Positions 29,541-40,176 of a stretch of DNA of 64,000 bases are shown here, in pieces; within the stretch, counting starts at the first letter, position 1, and each line of letters starts with the position of its first letter. Location of the stretch: assembly GCF_003143515.1 (NCBI RefSeq), contig NZ_CP029343.1, forward strand, positions 1,736,001-1,800,000. The letters are read 5' to 3'. Below the pieces are notes generated by a model, which worked only from the letters and a program-made list of their open reading frames with translations, did no database searches and was not told the DNA's origin. The stretch comes from Massilia oculi (GTDB lineage: Bacteria > Pseudomonadota > Gammaproteobacteria > Burkholderiales > Burkholderiaceae_D). A program made the translations under genes and the position numbers.

Positions 29541-32500
29541 TCAGAACTTGCGATCGTACATCAGCGAGAAGCGTGCATAACGTGGCGAGGTCAGCGACAG
29601 CGGGGTCTGGTACAGGCCGCTGACGTTGGCGCCATTGTTGTAGGCCTCGGTCACGTTGCGCACGACCTGGCTGTTGAACACGTTGAACACGTCGACGCGG
29701 AACTGCAGGCCCTTGACGAAGTTGGGCTTGTAGGCCACGTTCAGGTCGTAGCGGTGTTCCCACGGCAGGTTGCCCACCGTGCCGCGCGGGGTCAGCACGT
29801 TCTGCGAACGGGTCAGGCCGCCGCAGTAGAAGGTCTGGTTCGCGTAGTTCGGCGAGTCGCCCGGATTGGCGGCGCTGCCGATGCAGCTGCGCGGACGGCC
29901 CGATGCGATCAGCACGTTGGCGCCGACGACGACTTCCGGGGTGACTTCATAGAAACCGAATGCCTTGAGCTGGTGCTTGCGGTGGTTCGGCAGGTAGCCG
30001 TACGCGCCTTCCATCAGCTCCGGATAGTCCCACGACGAGGTGACGGCGACGTCGGCCTGGCCGTTGTCCGAACGCACCTGGCCTTCGGTATTGCCCTTGT
30101 TGCTCGACCAGGTATAGCTGGCCTTGGCGTACCAGCCGTTGCGGAACGGATGCTCGAGGAAGGTCTCGATCGACTTGTAGGTACGCTTCGGCTTGTCGAA
30201 GCCCTGGTCGGCCGCGGTCAGGTTCACTGGGGTCAGGCGCGACGAGTCGCCCGAGAAGTCGACCAGGAACTCGTTGTCTTCACCCGGGTTGAAGGTCTGG
30301 CAGGTGTTTCCCCACAGCGGGTTGGTGATCGCGATGCCGTTGGCCTCGGCGAAGCGCTCGAACGGACGCACGTCGCAGAAGTCGTCGATGGTCGAGCGCA
30401 TCTTGCGGTAGATACCCTTGGCGCCGAAGTTCAGCGACGGCGAGAAGGCCTTCTCGAAGCCGAGGGTGAGCTCGTCCTGGTATTGCGGATCCATGTCGCG
30501 CGCGGCCAGGGTCTCGACGACCTTGTCCTGGCCATACTCGTTGTTGTTCGACAGCGGCTCGCTCAGCTGCACCAGGCCGGTCGGCGCGCCGTTGGCGTCG
30601 GTGCCTGTATAGGTGAAATACTGGTTGGTGAAGGTCGAACGGCCGGCGCCGCGCACCGAGATGTGGGTCGGGATCGGGACCGAGTAGCGGCCCAGGGTGC
30701 CGTACACCTTCAGGCTGGCGTCGCCGTTGACGTCCCACACCGCGGCCAGGCGCGGCTGGATCTGGTTCTTCATCTCCAGGAAAGTGGTCTTGGAGTCGTT
30801 CTGATTCTTGAACGACTCGCTGCGCACGCCCAGGGTCAGCAGCAGGTTCGGGGTCGCCTGGAAGCGGTCCTCGAGGTACCAGGCGCTTTGTTCGCCGAAC
30901 GAATTGGTGACGGTCGAGAACTGGTCGCGGGTCACATAGTAACCCTGGCTGGCCAGCGCGCCGCCAGTGCTGGCCGGCGACGGGATCAGCACGCCGCTCG
31001 GGCCTTCGATCGGCGCGGTCGGATTGGTCGCGCGGTAATAGGTCCAGCGGCCGCCGCCGGCAAGGAAGTCGCCCGCCGCGACCGACTCGACCTTGGTCTG
31101 GTCGAAGCCGCCGCGCAGCGTGTGCTGGCCGAGGCGCCATTCGACGTCGAAGCGACCCGAGTCGACGATGTCTTCCGAACCCGGGGCCAGGATGTTGCCG
31201 CTGATGTTTTGCGGATTCGCATAGCTCAGGCCCGGCGCGCGCGCGTCGACCGTCGACGAGATCTGGAACAGGTCCGGGTTGTAGCCGGTGAAGTAGTTCT
31301 CGTGCGACGACTTCGCACGGCCATACAGCGCGGTGACGGTCAGGTCGTCGGTCAGGTTGCCGACATAGCGCAGGGTGTTGAGCTTGGCGCCGTTGTTGTC
31401 GACGTTGACCAGGCGCTGGGTCGAGGAGACGACGCCGGTGCGGGTGCGGGTCGCGTAGTCGAAGCCGCTGTCGGCCCGGGTCACCTCGGGCGTGTCGCCC
31501 ATCGTGGTGAATTCGATGCGGTGGTTGTCGGTGATATTCCAGTCGAGCTTGGCCATGTAGCGCTCGACCTTGGTGTCGCGGTCGCGCCAGCCGACGGCGC
31601 CGTTATTGGTGGCGACGCGGAAGCCATTGACCAGGCCTTCTTCGGTATCGTGCTTTTCAGCCGCGGCGAAGAAGAACAGCTTGTCCTTGATGATCGGGCC
31701 GCCGACGTAGGCGCCGTACACCTTGCGGTCGACGGTGTTTTCGGCGCGCGCCAGGCGCAGCGTGCCGTCGGTCGCGGCGTTGTTCGGGGTGCCGGTGCGG
31801 CCATAGTAGATGTCGTATGGCGTCGCGCGCAGCGATTTCGGTTCCCAGGTCACCAGGCCGCCCGCTTCCCAGGTATTGGTGCCGCTCTTGGTGACGATGT
31901 TGACCACGCCGCCGATCGAGCGGCCGAACTCGGCGCCGAAGCCGCCGGTAAGCACCTGCGCCTCGGCGATCGCGCCGAATGGCAGCTGGGCCGCGCCCAG
32001 GCCGGTCAGCGGATTGGTGACAGGGAAGCCGTTGATGTAGTACGAGTTCTCGGAGGCCGCGCCGCCGCCGAACGAGGCGCCGCCGGCGAAGCGGGTGTCG
32101 GCCGTGGTGGTGTTCGGGGCCAGCTGGATGATCGATTCGACGTTGCGGCCGATCGGCAGCGAGGCCAGTTCGCGTGCGTTGAAGGTGGCGCTGCTGCCGG
32201 CGCTGCTGGTGTCGATGGTGGCGCGGCGGCCGGTCACCTGCACGACGGCGCCGCCGCCAGCGGCCGGGGCAGCGGCGAAGATCGCCTCGCCGTTGCGGCC
32301 GATGCCGGTTTCGACGTCGACCGTCGCCACATTGGCGCCGTCGCGCACCTGCGTCACGCGGTACACGCCGCTCGGCAGCGAGCTGGCCACGAAGCGGCCC
32401 TGCGCGTCCGGGGTCAGGGTACGGCGGATGCCGATGTCCGGGTTTTCGATCAGGATCTGGACATTGCTGCCAGGGGTGACGGTGCCGAACACGCTACCGG

Positions 32501-32603
32501 AAGCATTCGACTGCGCCATTGCCGGCGACATCACAGCCAGGCCCAGCGCGGCGCCGCCGAAGGCGATGCTCAGTGCGTGGACCAATACGGTTTTTTTCAA
32601 CAT
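29541..32603 (-). CDS. Oar-like TonB-dependent receptor with carboxypeptidase-regulatory-like domain
   Basis: Outer-membrane protein of 1020 residues. ATG 32603 (MLKKTVLVHALSIAFGGAAL) follows AGGAA and gives a signal peptide ending SPAMAQ. A small beta-sandwich domain of the carboxypeptidase-regulatory type follows (about residues 30-110, with SGSVFGTVTPGSNVQI and LPSGVYRVTQVRDGA). The plug comes next, with ELASLPIGRNVESIIQLAPN, INGFPVTNPL and GGVVNIVTKSGTN, then a barrel ending MYDRKF. This architecture is that of Oar/OmpA-related TBDTs, implicated in Myxococcus development and in export of a protease cargo in some species; the role here is unknown. It differs in design from the four other complete receptors in the window. 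Confidence 0.93.
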   Translation of the reverse strand: MLKKTVLVHALSIAFGGAALGLAVMSPAMAQSNASGSVFGTVTPGSNVQILIENPDIGIRRTLTPDAQGRFVASSLPSGVYRVTQVRDGANVATVDVETGIGRNGEAIFAAAPAAGGGAVVQVTGRRATIDTSSAGSSATFNARELASLPIGRNVESIIQLAPNTTTADTRFAGGASFGGGAASENSYYINGFPVTNPLTGLGAAQLPFGAIAEAQVLTGGFGAEFGRSIGGVVNIVTKSGTNTWEAGGLVTWEPKSLRATPYDIYYGRTGTPNNAATDGTLRLARAENTVDRKVYGAYVGGPIIKDKLFFFAAAEKHDTEEGLVNGFRVATNNGAVGWRDRDTKVERYMAKLDWNITDNHRIEFTTMGDTPEVTRADSGFDYATRTRTGVVSSTQRLVNVDNNGAKLNTLRYVGNLTDDLTVTALYGRAKSSHENYFTGYNPDLFQISSTVDARAPGLSYANPQNISGNILAPGSEDIVDSGRFDVEWRLGQHTLRGGFDQTKVESVAAGDFLAGGGRWTYYRATNPTAPIEGPSGVLIPSPASTGGALASQGYYVTRDQFSTVTNSFGEQSAWYLEDRFQATPNLLLTLGVRSESFKNQNDSKTTFLEMKNQIQPRLAAVWDVNGDASLKVYGTLGRYSVPIPTHISVRGAGRSTFTNQYFTYTGTDANGAPTGLVQLSEPLSNNNEYGQDKVVETLAARDMDPQYQDELTLGFEKAFSPSLNFGAKGIYRKMRSTIDDFCDVRPFERFAEANGIAITNPLWGNTCQTFNPGEDNEFLVDFSGDSSRLTPVNLTAADQGFDKPKRTYKSIETFLEHPFRNGWYAKASYTWSSNKGNTEGQVRSDNGQADVAVTSSWDYPELMEGAYGYLPNHRKHQLKAFGFYEVTPEVVVGANVLIASGRPRSCIGSAANPGDSPNYANQTFYCGGLTRSQNVLTPRGTVGNLPWEHRYDLNVAYKPNFVKGLQFRVDVFNVFNSQVVRNVTEAYNNGANVSGLYQTPLSLTSPRYARFSLMYDRKF

Positions 32604-33268
32604 GCGATTTCCTGTCCTCTTGTCGGCCGCTCTCATGAAGTGGCCGGTTCTGGTTTTTAGTTGTGGGTACAAGTCACGCGTAGATGACTTTTCTCTCCCC
32701 GCGACAGCTGACGGCATATTCATTTAGCTGATGACGCCGTTTCGTTGTCTGGATTCATCAGAACATGGGCCAAGTTCTCGTGTCAATGTAACACTTCGGC
32801 AGTATGCATATAAACAACACTCTCCCATGGGCCACAGCGGCGCACAAATAAAATTCGTCCAGTTTGGTGCGGCACTGCACAATTTTGGACTTCCATGCAC
32901 CACACATGAGGCTATACGCAATTTTCTGTCAAAAATCATGCTTTGCCAGACAAGTGTCGTATTTACATGATGCTTGCTTACTTCTTGTGCAAATAACATT
33001 TGGTGAAATGTCACATTTCCCTAATTTCACTTGCATGAGCACTGCCGTTTGGAGCTTAAGGATATTTGTTCTACGAATAAAGCATAGAGAAGAAAACCAG
33101 CGCTTACATGAAAAGATCACCGACAGTCTTGGCAAATCAATGGGTCACAGGCAGTGCGCAACCAGTCCGGCCGGCGCCAGGCGCTTTCCGCACACGGCCC
33201 CGGTGACGCCAAGTAAAATAGCGCTTTGTCCGCTTCCTTTTTGTTGCCTCACCAGCAACCACCCCTCC
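32604..33268. other. AT-rich intergenic region between the divergent Oar-like receptor and FAD-dehydrogenase genes
   Basis: 665 bases with no gene recognised; small open frames here lack start signals and family features. The section 32740-33130 is strongly AT-rich compared with the surrounding GC-rich coding DNA. It must carry the promoters of both divergent genes, but no pair of boxes is convincing by eye. Confidence 0.5.
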
Positions 33269-34888
33269 ATGCTGCGTATTAACGAACTCAAACTCCCCCT
33301 GAACCACCCTGAACCCGCCCTGCGCGAGGCCATCCTGGCCCGCCTGGGCGTATCTGGCGCCGACCTGGTCGACTTCAGCGTCTACAAGCGCAGCTACGAT
33401 GCGCGCAAAAAGGCCGCCATCGTGCTGATCTATTCGATCGATGCCGAGGTGCGCAACGAGGCGGCGGTGCTGGCGCGCCTCAAGAACGACCAGCACGTGA
33501 TGCCCTCGCCCGACGTCGACTACAAGTTCGTTCAGGTGGGCAAGCCGGCCCCTGGCACCCCGCGTCCGGTCGTGGTCGGCACCGGCCCCTGCGGCCTGTT
33601 CGTGGCGCTGGTCCTGGCGCAGATGGGCCTGAACCCGATCATCCTCGAGCGCGGCAAGATCGTGCGCGAGCGCACCGTCGACACCTTCGGCTTCTGGCGC
33701 AAGCGCAAGCTCAATACCGAGTCGAACGTGCAGTTCGGCGAAGGCGGCGCCGGCACCTTCTCGGACGGCAAGCTGTACAGCCAGATCAAGGATCCGCTGC
33801 ACCACGGCCGCAAGGTGCTGACCGAGTTCGTGCGCTTCGGCGCACCGGAAGAGATCATGTACGTCAGCAAGCCGCACATCGGCACCTTCCGCCTGGTCAA
33901 GATGGTCGAGCAGATGCGGGCCGAGATCATCCGCCTCGGCGGCGAGATCCGTTTCGAGACGCGCGTCGACGACGTGCTGATCGAGGAAAGCGGCGGCGTG
34001 CGCCAGGTGGTCGGCGTGCGCCTCGCCAGCGGCGAAGAGATCCCTACCCGCCACCTGACGATGGCGATCGGCCACAGCGCGCGCGACACCTTCCAGATGC
34101 TGTACGACCGCGGCGTGTACATCGAAGCCAAGCCGTTCTCGATCGGCTTCCGGGTCGAGCACCCGCAGTCGCTGATCGACGTCTGCCGCTTCGGCCCCAA
34201 CGCCGGCAACAAGCTGCTCGGCGCGGCCGACTACAAGATCGTGCACCACGCATCCAATGGGCGCTCGGTCTACAGCTTCTGCATGTGCCCGGGCGGCACC
34301 GTGGTTGCCGCATCGAGCGAGGAAGGCCGCGTCGTCACCAACGGCATGAGCCAGTATTCGCGCGCCGAGCGCAACGCCAACAGCGCGATCGTGGTCGGCA
34401 TCACGCCCGACGACTATCCCGGCCACCCGCTGGCCGGGATCGACTTCCAGCGCGAGCTCGAATCGCGCGCCTTCGTGCTGGGCGGCGGCACCTACGACGC
34501 GCCAGGCCAGCTGATGGGCGACTTCGTCAAAGGCAGGCCGTCGACCGAATTCGGTTCGGTGGTCCCCTCGTTCCGTCCGGCCGTCCACCTGACCGATCTG
34601 GCGACCTCGCTGCCTGATTATGCGATCGTGGCGATGCGCGAAGCCTTCGTCGCCTTCGACAAGCAGATCAAGGGCTACTACAAGGAAGACGCGGTGCTCA
34701 CCGGCGTCGAGACCCGCACCTCGTCGCCGATCCGCATCAAGCGCAATAACGACGACCTGCAAAGCCTGAACACGCGCGGCCTGTTCCCGGCCGGCGAAGG
34801 CGCCGGCTACGCCGGCGGCATCATGTCGGCCGCGGTGGACGGCATCCGCGTGGCCGAGGCGGTGGCCACAGCGATGGCGGCCAGGTGA
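33269..34888 (+). CDS. NAD(P)/FAD-dependent dehydrogenase (COG2509-type)
   Basis: Cytosolic flavoprotein of 539 residues. An N-terminal domain of about 90 residues (MLRINELKLPLNHPEPALRE) precedes the FAD-binding Rossmann motif PVVVGTGPCGLFVALVLAQ followed by PIILERGK (about residues 98-130). NVQFGEGGAGTFSDGKLYSQ, the mid-protein AIGHSARDTF and the C-terminal GLFPAGEGAGYAGGIMSAAV complete the FAD site. These match the uncharacterised FAD-dependent dehydrogenases of COG2509; the substrate is unknown. ATG 33269 fits the family start; the frame is open further upstream but AT-rich and not protein-like. The stop overlaps the start of the next gene by 4 bases, so the two are likely translationally coupled. 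Confidence 0.92.
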   Translation: MLRINELKLPLNHPEPALREAILARLGVSGADLVDFSVYKRSYDARKKAAIVLIYSIDAEVRNEAAVLARLKNDQHVMPSPDVDYKFVQVGKPAPGTPRPVVVGTGPCGLFVALVLAQMGLNPIILERGKIVRERTVDTFGFWRKRKLNTESNVQFGEGGAGTFSDGKLYSQIKDPLHHGRKVLTEFVRFGAPEEIMYVSKPHIGTFRLVKMVEQMRAEIIRLGGEIRFETRVDDVLIEESGGVRQVVGVRLASGEEIPTRHLTMAIGHSARDTFQMLYDRGVYIEAKPFSIGFRVEHPQSLIDVCRFGPNAGNKLLGAADYKIVHHASNGRSVYSFCMCPGGTVVAASSEEGRVVTNGMSQYSRAERNANSAIVVGITPDDYPGHPLAGIDFQRELESRAFVLGGGTYDAPGQLMGDFVKGRPSTEFGSVVPSFRPAVHLTDLATSLPDYAIVAMREAFVAFDKQIKGYYKEDAVLTGVETRTSSPIRIKRNNDDLQSLNTRGLFPAGEGAGYAGGIMSAAVDGIRVAEAVATAMAAR

Positions 34889-35775
34889 GTGGACAGATGC
34901 GCGGCCACGCCGCCACCGGCGCCCAGGGCGTCGCCGCGCCCGCGCTGGCCATCCTGGGTTCGCTGGTGTCGGTCAATGCCGGCGCCGCATGGGCCAAGGG
35001 CCTGTTCCCGGCGGTCGGCAGCGCCGGCGTGGTGGCGCTGCGGGTCGGACTGTCGGCCCTGATCCTGCTGGCCATTGTGCGGCCATGGCGCTTTCCGCTG
35101 CGCCGCGCCGACCTGCCCAATCTCGTCATCTACGGCGTGATGCTGGGGGCGATGAACCTGTTCATCTACCGCGCGTTCGAACGCATCCCGCTCGGGATCG
35201 CGGTCGCGATCGAAGTCACCGGGCCGCTGGCGGTGGTGATCCTGTCCTCGCGCCATGCGCGCGACTTCCTGTGGGTGATCCTCGCCGGCGCGGGATTGTG
35301 GTTGCTGCTGCCGGTGCCTGACGCATCCGCCACGACTGCGGCCGCGCTCGACCCGGCCGGCGTGGCCTATGCGCTGGCGGCGGCGTTCTGCTGGGGGATG
35401 TACATCGTGTTCGGCAAGCGGGTGTCGACCCTGGACGGCGGCCAGGCCGTGTCCTGGGGACTGCTGGCGGCCTGCGTGTTCGTGGTGCCGTTCGGCGTGA
35501 CCCATGCCGGCGGCGACCTGCTCTCGCCCGCGGTGCTGGGCGGCGGCCTGGCGGTGGCGCTGCTGTCGTCGGCCCTGCCCTACACGCTCGAGATGAAGGC
35601 CCTCAAGCGTCTGCCGCGGCGCGTGTTCGGGATCCTGGTCAGCGCCGGTCCCGCGGTGGCGGCGCTGGCGGGCTTCCTGCTGCTGGGCGAACGGCTCACG
35701 ACCTTGCAATGGCTGGCGATCGCCCTGGTGACGCTGGCCTGCGCCGGCGCCGCGGCGACCGCCGGCCGGCGCTGA
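34885..35775 (+). CDS. EamA family transporter (RhtA-like exporter)
   Basis: Inner-membrane exporter of 296 residues with ten predicted hydrophobic segments in two EamA repeats, for example LVIYGVMLGAMNLFIYRAF and VAYALAAAFCWGMYIVFGKR. The sequence is close in style to RhtA, the threonine/homoserine exporter (AIEVTGPLAVV, LSSALPYTLEMKALKRLP). GTG 34885 overlaps the TGA of the upstream dehydrogenase; ATG 34897 is an alternative start. Its stop abuts the stop of the convergent corA with no spacer. The amino-acid export role is inferred from family similarity. Confidence 0.9.
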   Translation: MSGQMRGHAATGAQGVAAPALAILGSLVSVNAGAAWAKGLFPAVGSAGVVALRVGLSALILLAIVRPWRFPLRRADLPNLVIYGVMLGAMNLFIYRAFERIPLGIAVAIEVTGPLAVVILSSRHARDFLWVILAGAGLWLLLPVPDASATTAAALDPAGVAYALAAAFCWGMYIVFGKRVSTLDGGQAVSWGLLAACVFVVPFGVTHAGGDLLSPAVLGGGLAVALLSSALPYTLEMKALKRLPRRVFGILVSAGPAVAALAGFLLLGERLTTLQWLAIALVTLACAGAAATAGRR

Positions 35776-36744
35776 TCACAACCAGCCGGCCTTCCTGAAC
35801 CGGCGGTACAGGTAGGCGCACACGCCCACCATGGTGAGAAGCGCCAGCGGATAACCCCACTTCCACTTCAGCTCCGGCATGAACTCGAAGTTCATGCCCC
35901 ACACCCCGGCAAACGCCGTGAACACCGCGAAGATCGCGGCGTACGAGGCCAGCTTCTTGCTGACTTCGTTCTCCTCGATCGCCACCATCGACAGGGTCAC
36001 CTGGATCGCGGTGTTGATCGTGTCGCGCACCGCGTCCAGGCGGCCGGCGATGCGGTACAGGTGGTCGTGCACGTCGCGGAAGTAATCCTGGGTCTCGAGC
36101 ACCACGCCCGGCACCCGACCGCCGTACAGGCGGCCGACGGCGTCCATCAGCGGCACCACGGCGTGGCGGAGTAGCTGCGCCTTGCGCTTGAGTTCATACA
36201 GGCGCTCGACGTTGGCGCGCTGCTTGCCCTGCATGCCGAAGATGTGGTCCTCGATCGATTCAAGCTCGGATTCGAGCATGTCGACCACCGGGAAGTAGCG
36301 GTCCACCACGGCGTCGACCAGGGCGTACAGCACGAAGCCGGCGCCCTTTTTGAGTTGATGCGGCTCGCGCTCGGCGCGCGCGCGCACGCCCAGGAAACCC
36401 TGGTTGGCGTCGCGCCGCACCGACAGCACGTAGTTCTCGCCGGCGAACACGGCCAGCTGGCCGACGTTCAGTTCGTCCCCGGCCAGCTCCACGATCTGGA
36501 CCACGACGAACAGCGAGTCGCCGTACTCCTCGAGCTTGGGCCGCTGGTGGCCGCGCAGCGCGTCTTCCACCGCCAGTTCGTGCAGGCCGAATTCTTCCTG
36601 CATCACGGAGATGTCGGCGGGGGCCGGGTCGCGCAGGGCGACCCAGACGAAGGTGTCGTCCTGTTTCAGGTATTCGCTGATATCCTCGACCGGGATATCG
36701 GAGAGTTTCTTGCCTTCCTGGTAGGCGACGCAGTTGATCAGCAT
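35776..36744 (-). CDS. corA: Magnesium/cobalt transporter CorA
   Basis: Pentameric Mg2+/Co2+ channel of 322 residues. The large N-terminal cytosolic domain has long helices, followed by two C-terminal membrane segments; TM1 ends in the signature GMN (FAGVWGMNFEFMPEL) and TM2 is YPLALLTMVGVCAYLYRRF with a basic tail. ATG 36744 (MLINCVAYQEGKKL) fits the family. It lies downstream of ntrC on the same strand with a 78-base gap, but a functional link is not evident. Confidence 0.97.
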   Translation of the reverse strand: MLINCVAYQEGKKLSDIPVEDISEYLKQDDTFVWVALRDPAPADISVMQEEFGLHELAVEDALRGHQRPKLEEYGDSLFVVVQIVELAGDELNVGQLAVFAGENYVLSVRRDANQGFLGVRARAEREPHQLKKGAGFVLYALVDAVVDRYFPVVDMLESELESIEDHIFGMQGKQRANVERLYELKRKAQLLRHAVVPLMDAVGRLYGGRVPGVVLETQDYFRDVHDHLYRIAGRLDAVRDTINTAIQVTLSMVAIEENEVSKKLASYAAIFAVFTAFAGVWGMNFEFMPELKWKWGYPLALLTMVGVCAYLYRRFRKAGWL

Positions 36745-36822
36745 GGGGTGAAAAGGTAGAGCGGGCGATGCAGGAGCTTACACCACCCGCCGCACTTTTC
36801 ACCATCAGACTTCACTGCGACG

Positions 36823-38337
<1,515 letters not shown>

Positions 38338-38399
38338 GTATTCGTGCTTCCCGCAACATGGATTCAATAAAGGACTGGTCGGCGCCCTGCCGCCCGCGC

Positions 38400-39503
38400 T
38401 TATGGCAGGGGCAGCAGGATACGGAAATCCGTCAGTCCAGGCCGGCTTTCGCACTCGATCACCCCCAGGTGCTGCTGCACGAAGGTTTGCGCCAGCGTCA
38501 GCCCGAGGCCGCTCCCGCCGTCGCGCCCGGATACGAGCGGATAGAAAATGCGGTCGCGGATATCGGGCGCGATGCCCGGTCCATTGTCGATGATATGCAA
38601 GTCTAATGCCAGCCCGTAACGGACCTTGGCCAGGGTGACCTGGCGCGCCACGCGGGTGCGCAGGACAATCTCGGCATCGCCCTGGGCCATGCGGCTGGAC
38701 AGGGCCTGGGCGGCGTTGTGGGCAATGTTCAGCACCACCTGGATCAGCTGCTCGAAATCGCCGCGAAATTCCGGAATCGAGGCGTCGTAGTCGCGCTTGA
38801 TCGTCAACCCTTGCGGGAATTCGGCCAGGATCAGGCTGCGCACCCGCTCGCACACTTCATGGATATTGACGTCGCCCACGATGTGGGGTTTGCGGTGTGG
38901 CGCCAGCAGGCGGTCGACCAGGGTCTGCAGGCGGTCGGCTTCCTTGATGATCACCTGCGTGTATTCCTGCAGCTCGAGCAGGTGGTGCGGCGGCAGTTCG
39001 AGTTCCAGCAACTGGGCCGCGCCGCGGATGCCGCCCAGCGGGTTCTTGATCTCGTGCGCCAGGTTGCGGATGAGTTCCTTGTTGGCCTGGCTCTGGTCGA
39101 GGATGCGCTCCTCGCGGTCGAGCTTCAGCTGCTGCACGTTCTCGCGCAGCTCGATCAGCAAGGTGCCGTCGCCCAGCGCGCTGACGATGCTGTTCACGTG
39201 CAGCGGCTCGCGGTTGTTGCGCTGCAGGGTCAGGTCCTGGCGCAGGTCGGCGTACTGGTGGGCCAGCGCCTGGCCGATCAGGGCGGCCAGCTCGGCGCCG
39301 TTCTGGAACAGTTCGGGCAGGCGATGGCGCTGCAGCGACTTGAGCGACAGCTCCATCAGGTTCTCGGCGGCGGCGTTCGCATACAGCACTTCGCCGTCGG
39401 CGCCGGTCAGCAGCACGGCCGAGGCCAGCAGGTCGAGGCCGGCGTAGCGCGCCGGATCGGCCGCGTCGAAAGCGGGCGTCTCGTTCATCGGTGGCAGGGT
39501 CAT
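38400..39503 (-). CDS. ntrB: Nitrogen regulation sensor histidine kinase NtrB (GlnL)
   Basis: Cytosolic kinase/phosphatase for NtrC that responds to PII. The 367-residue protein has an N-terminal PAS domain (LLASAVLLTGADGEVLYANA), the phospho-acceptor H box NLAHEIKNPLGGIRGA (about residue 150), the N box NIAHNAAQAL, and ATP-lid motifs DNGPGI and GGSGLGLTLAQ. There is no membrane segment, as expected. ATG 39503 overlaps the stop of the upstream DUF4124 gene (ATGA), indicating translational coupling; ATG 39488 is an alternative. Order glnA-DUF4124-ntrB-ntrC. Confidence 0.97.
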   Translation of the reverse strand: MTLPPMNETPAFDAADPARYAGLDLLASAVLLTGADGEVLYANAAAENLMELSLKSLQRHRLPELFQNGAELAALIGQALAHQYADLRQDLTLQRNNREPLHVNSIVSALGDGTLLIELRENVQQLKLDREERILDQSQANKELIRNLAHEIKNPLGGIRGAAQLLELELPPHHLLELQEYTQVIIKEADRLQTLVDRLLAPHRKPHIVGDVNIHEVCERVRSLILAEFPQGLTIKRDYDASIPEFRGDFEQLIQVVLNIAHNAAQALSSRMAQGDAEIVLRTRVARQVTLAKVRYGLALDLHIIDNGPGIAPDIRDRIFYPLVSGRDGGSGLGLTLAQTFVQQHLGVIECESRPGLTDFRILLPLP

Positions 39504-40015
39504 CTGATATTGCCGATCTCGCGCCGCAGCGCCTCGATATTGCGTTCGGTACGGCTGATCTCGTCGCGCATCGAGGCCACCCGCTCCTGGTACTTGGCGT
39601 AGTTGCGTTCGTTGCCCTGGCGCTCGGGCTCGCCGTTATTGAATTCCTTCCTGAGGTCGGCCAGCTTGCGTTCCTCGATGCGCAGCTCGTCGCCCAGGAT
39701 CTCGCGCCGCTCGTCGTCGCGCGCGCGCTGCACCACATTGTCCACGCGCGGGAAGCTGGACGGGGTGCTGGCGGCGGCCGGGGCGGGCGCGCTTGCCGAA
39801 CCCGATCCGCCGGACGAACGCGGGGCCGGGATGGGCGCGGAGGCGGCCGGCGGCGAACTGTAGCCGGTATCGATCAGCTGGCACTTGCCGACCTTGGTGT
39901 CGGTGTACAGCGGGCGGCCGTTGGCGTCCATACAGCGGTAGATCTGGGCCTGGGCCGAGGCGCACAACAGCAGGGCGAACATGGCCACGGCGCCGTGAAA
40001 AACGATGTTTGTCAT
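39500..40015 (-). CDS. DUF4124 domain-containing exported protein
   Basis: 171-residue exported protein of unknown function. ATG 40015 gives a clean signal peptide (MTNIVFHGAVAMFALLLCASAQA). A short DUF4124 domain follows (QIYRCMDANGRPLYTDTKVG), then a Ala/Ser/Pro-rich linker and a charged helical C-terminus predicted to form a coiled coil (EERKLADLRKEF to RTERNIEALRREI). An upstream start at 40054 is possible but would bury the signal peptide. The gene lies between the glnA terminator and ntrB and overlaps ntrB by 4 bases, so it is tied to expression of a cytosolic sensor although it is itself exported. Homologues between glnA and ntrB occur in related betaproteobacteria; no role is established. 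Confidence 0.88.
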   Translation of the reverse strand: MTNIVFHGAVAMFALLLCASAQAQIYRCMDANGRPLYTDTKVGKCQLIDTGYSSPPAASAPIPAPRSSGGSGSASAPAPAAASTPSSFPRVDNVVQRARDDERREILGDELRIEERKLADLRKEFNNGEPERQGNERNYAKYQERVASMRDEISRTERNIEALRREIGNIR

Positions 40016-40086
40016 TCCTATCACTCGGTAGCTGGCATCGGCGAAAAGATGCATTGTAGTCGCGCCCGACTATACCCGAAGCAACA

Positions 40087-40122
40087 AAAAACGCGGGGAA
40101 AGCCATCGCTTTCCCCGCGTTT
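40087..40122 (-). terminator. Strong intrinsic terminator of glnA
   Basis: A 15-bp perfect stem (40089-40103 with 40108-40122), CATC loop, and T6 on the minus strand after the stem. It separates glnA from DUF4124-ntrB-ntrC. Confidence 0.95.
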
Positions 40123-40176
40123 CATGGCATCGCCGTGGAGCTTGGCGATGCGTAGGCACAACATCTTGCCAACTGA

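Noticed and set aside
29340..32660. A plus-strand open frame of about 1100 codons opposite the Oar-like gene
   Set aside because: Shadow frame for the same reasons; the minus-strand gene is clear.
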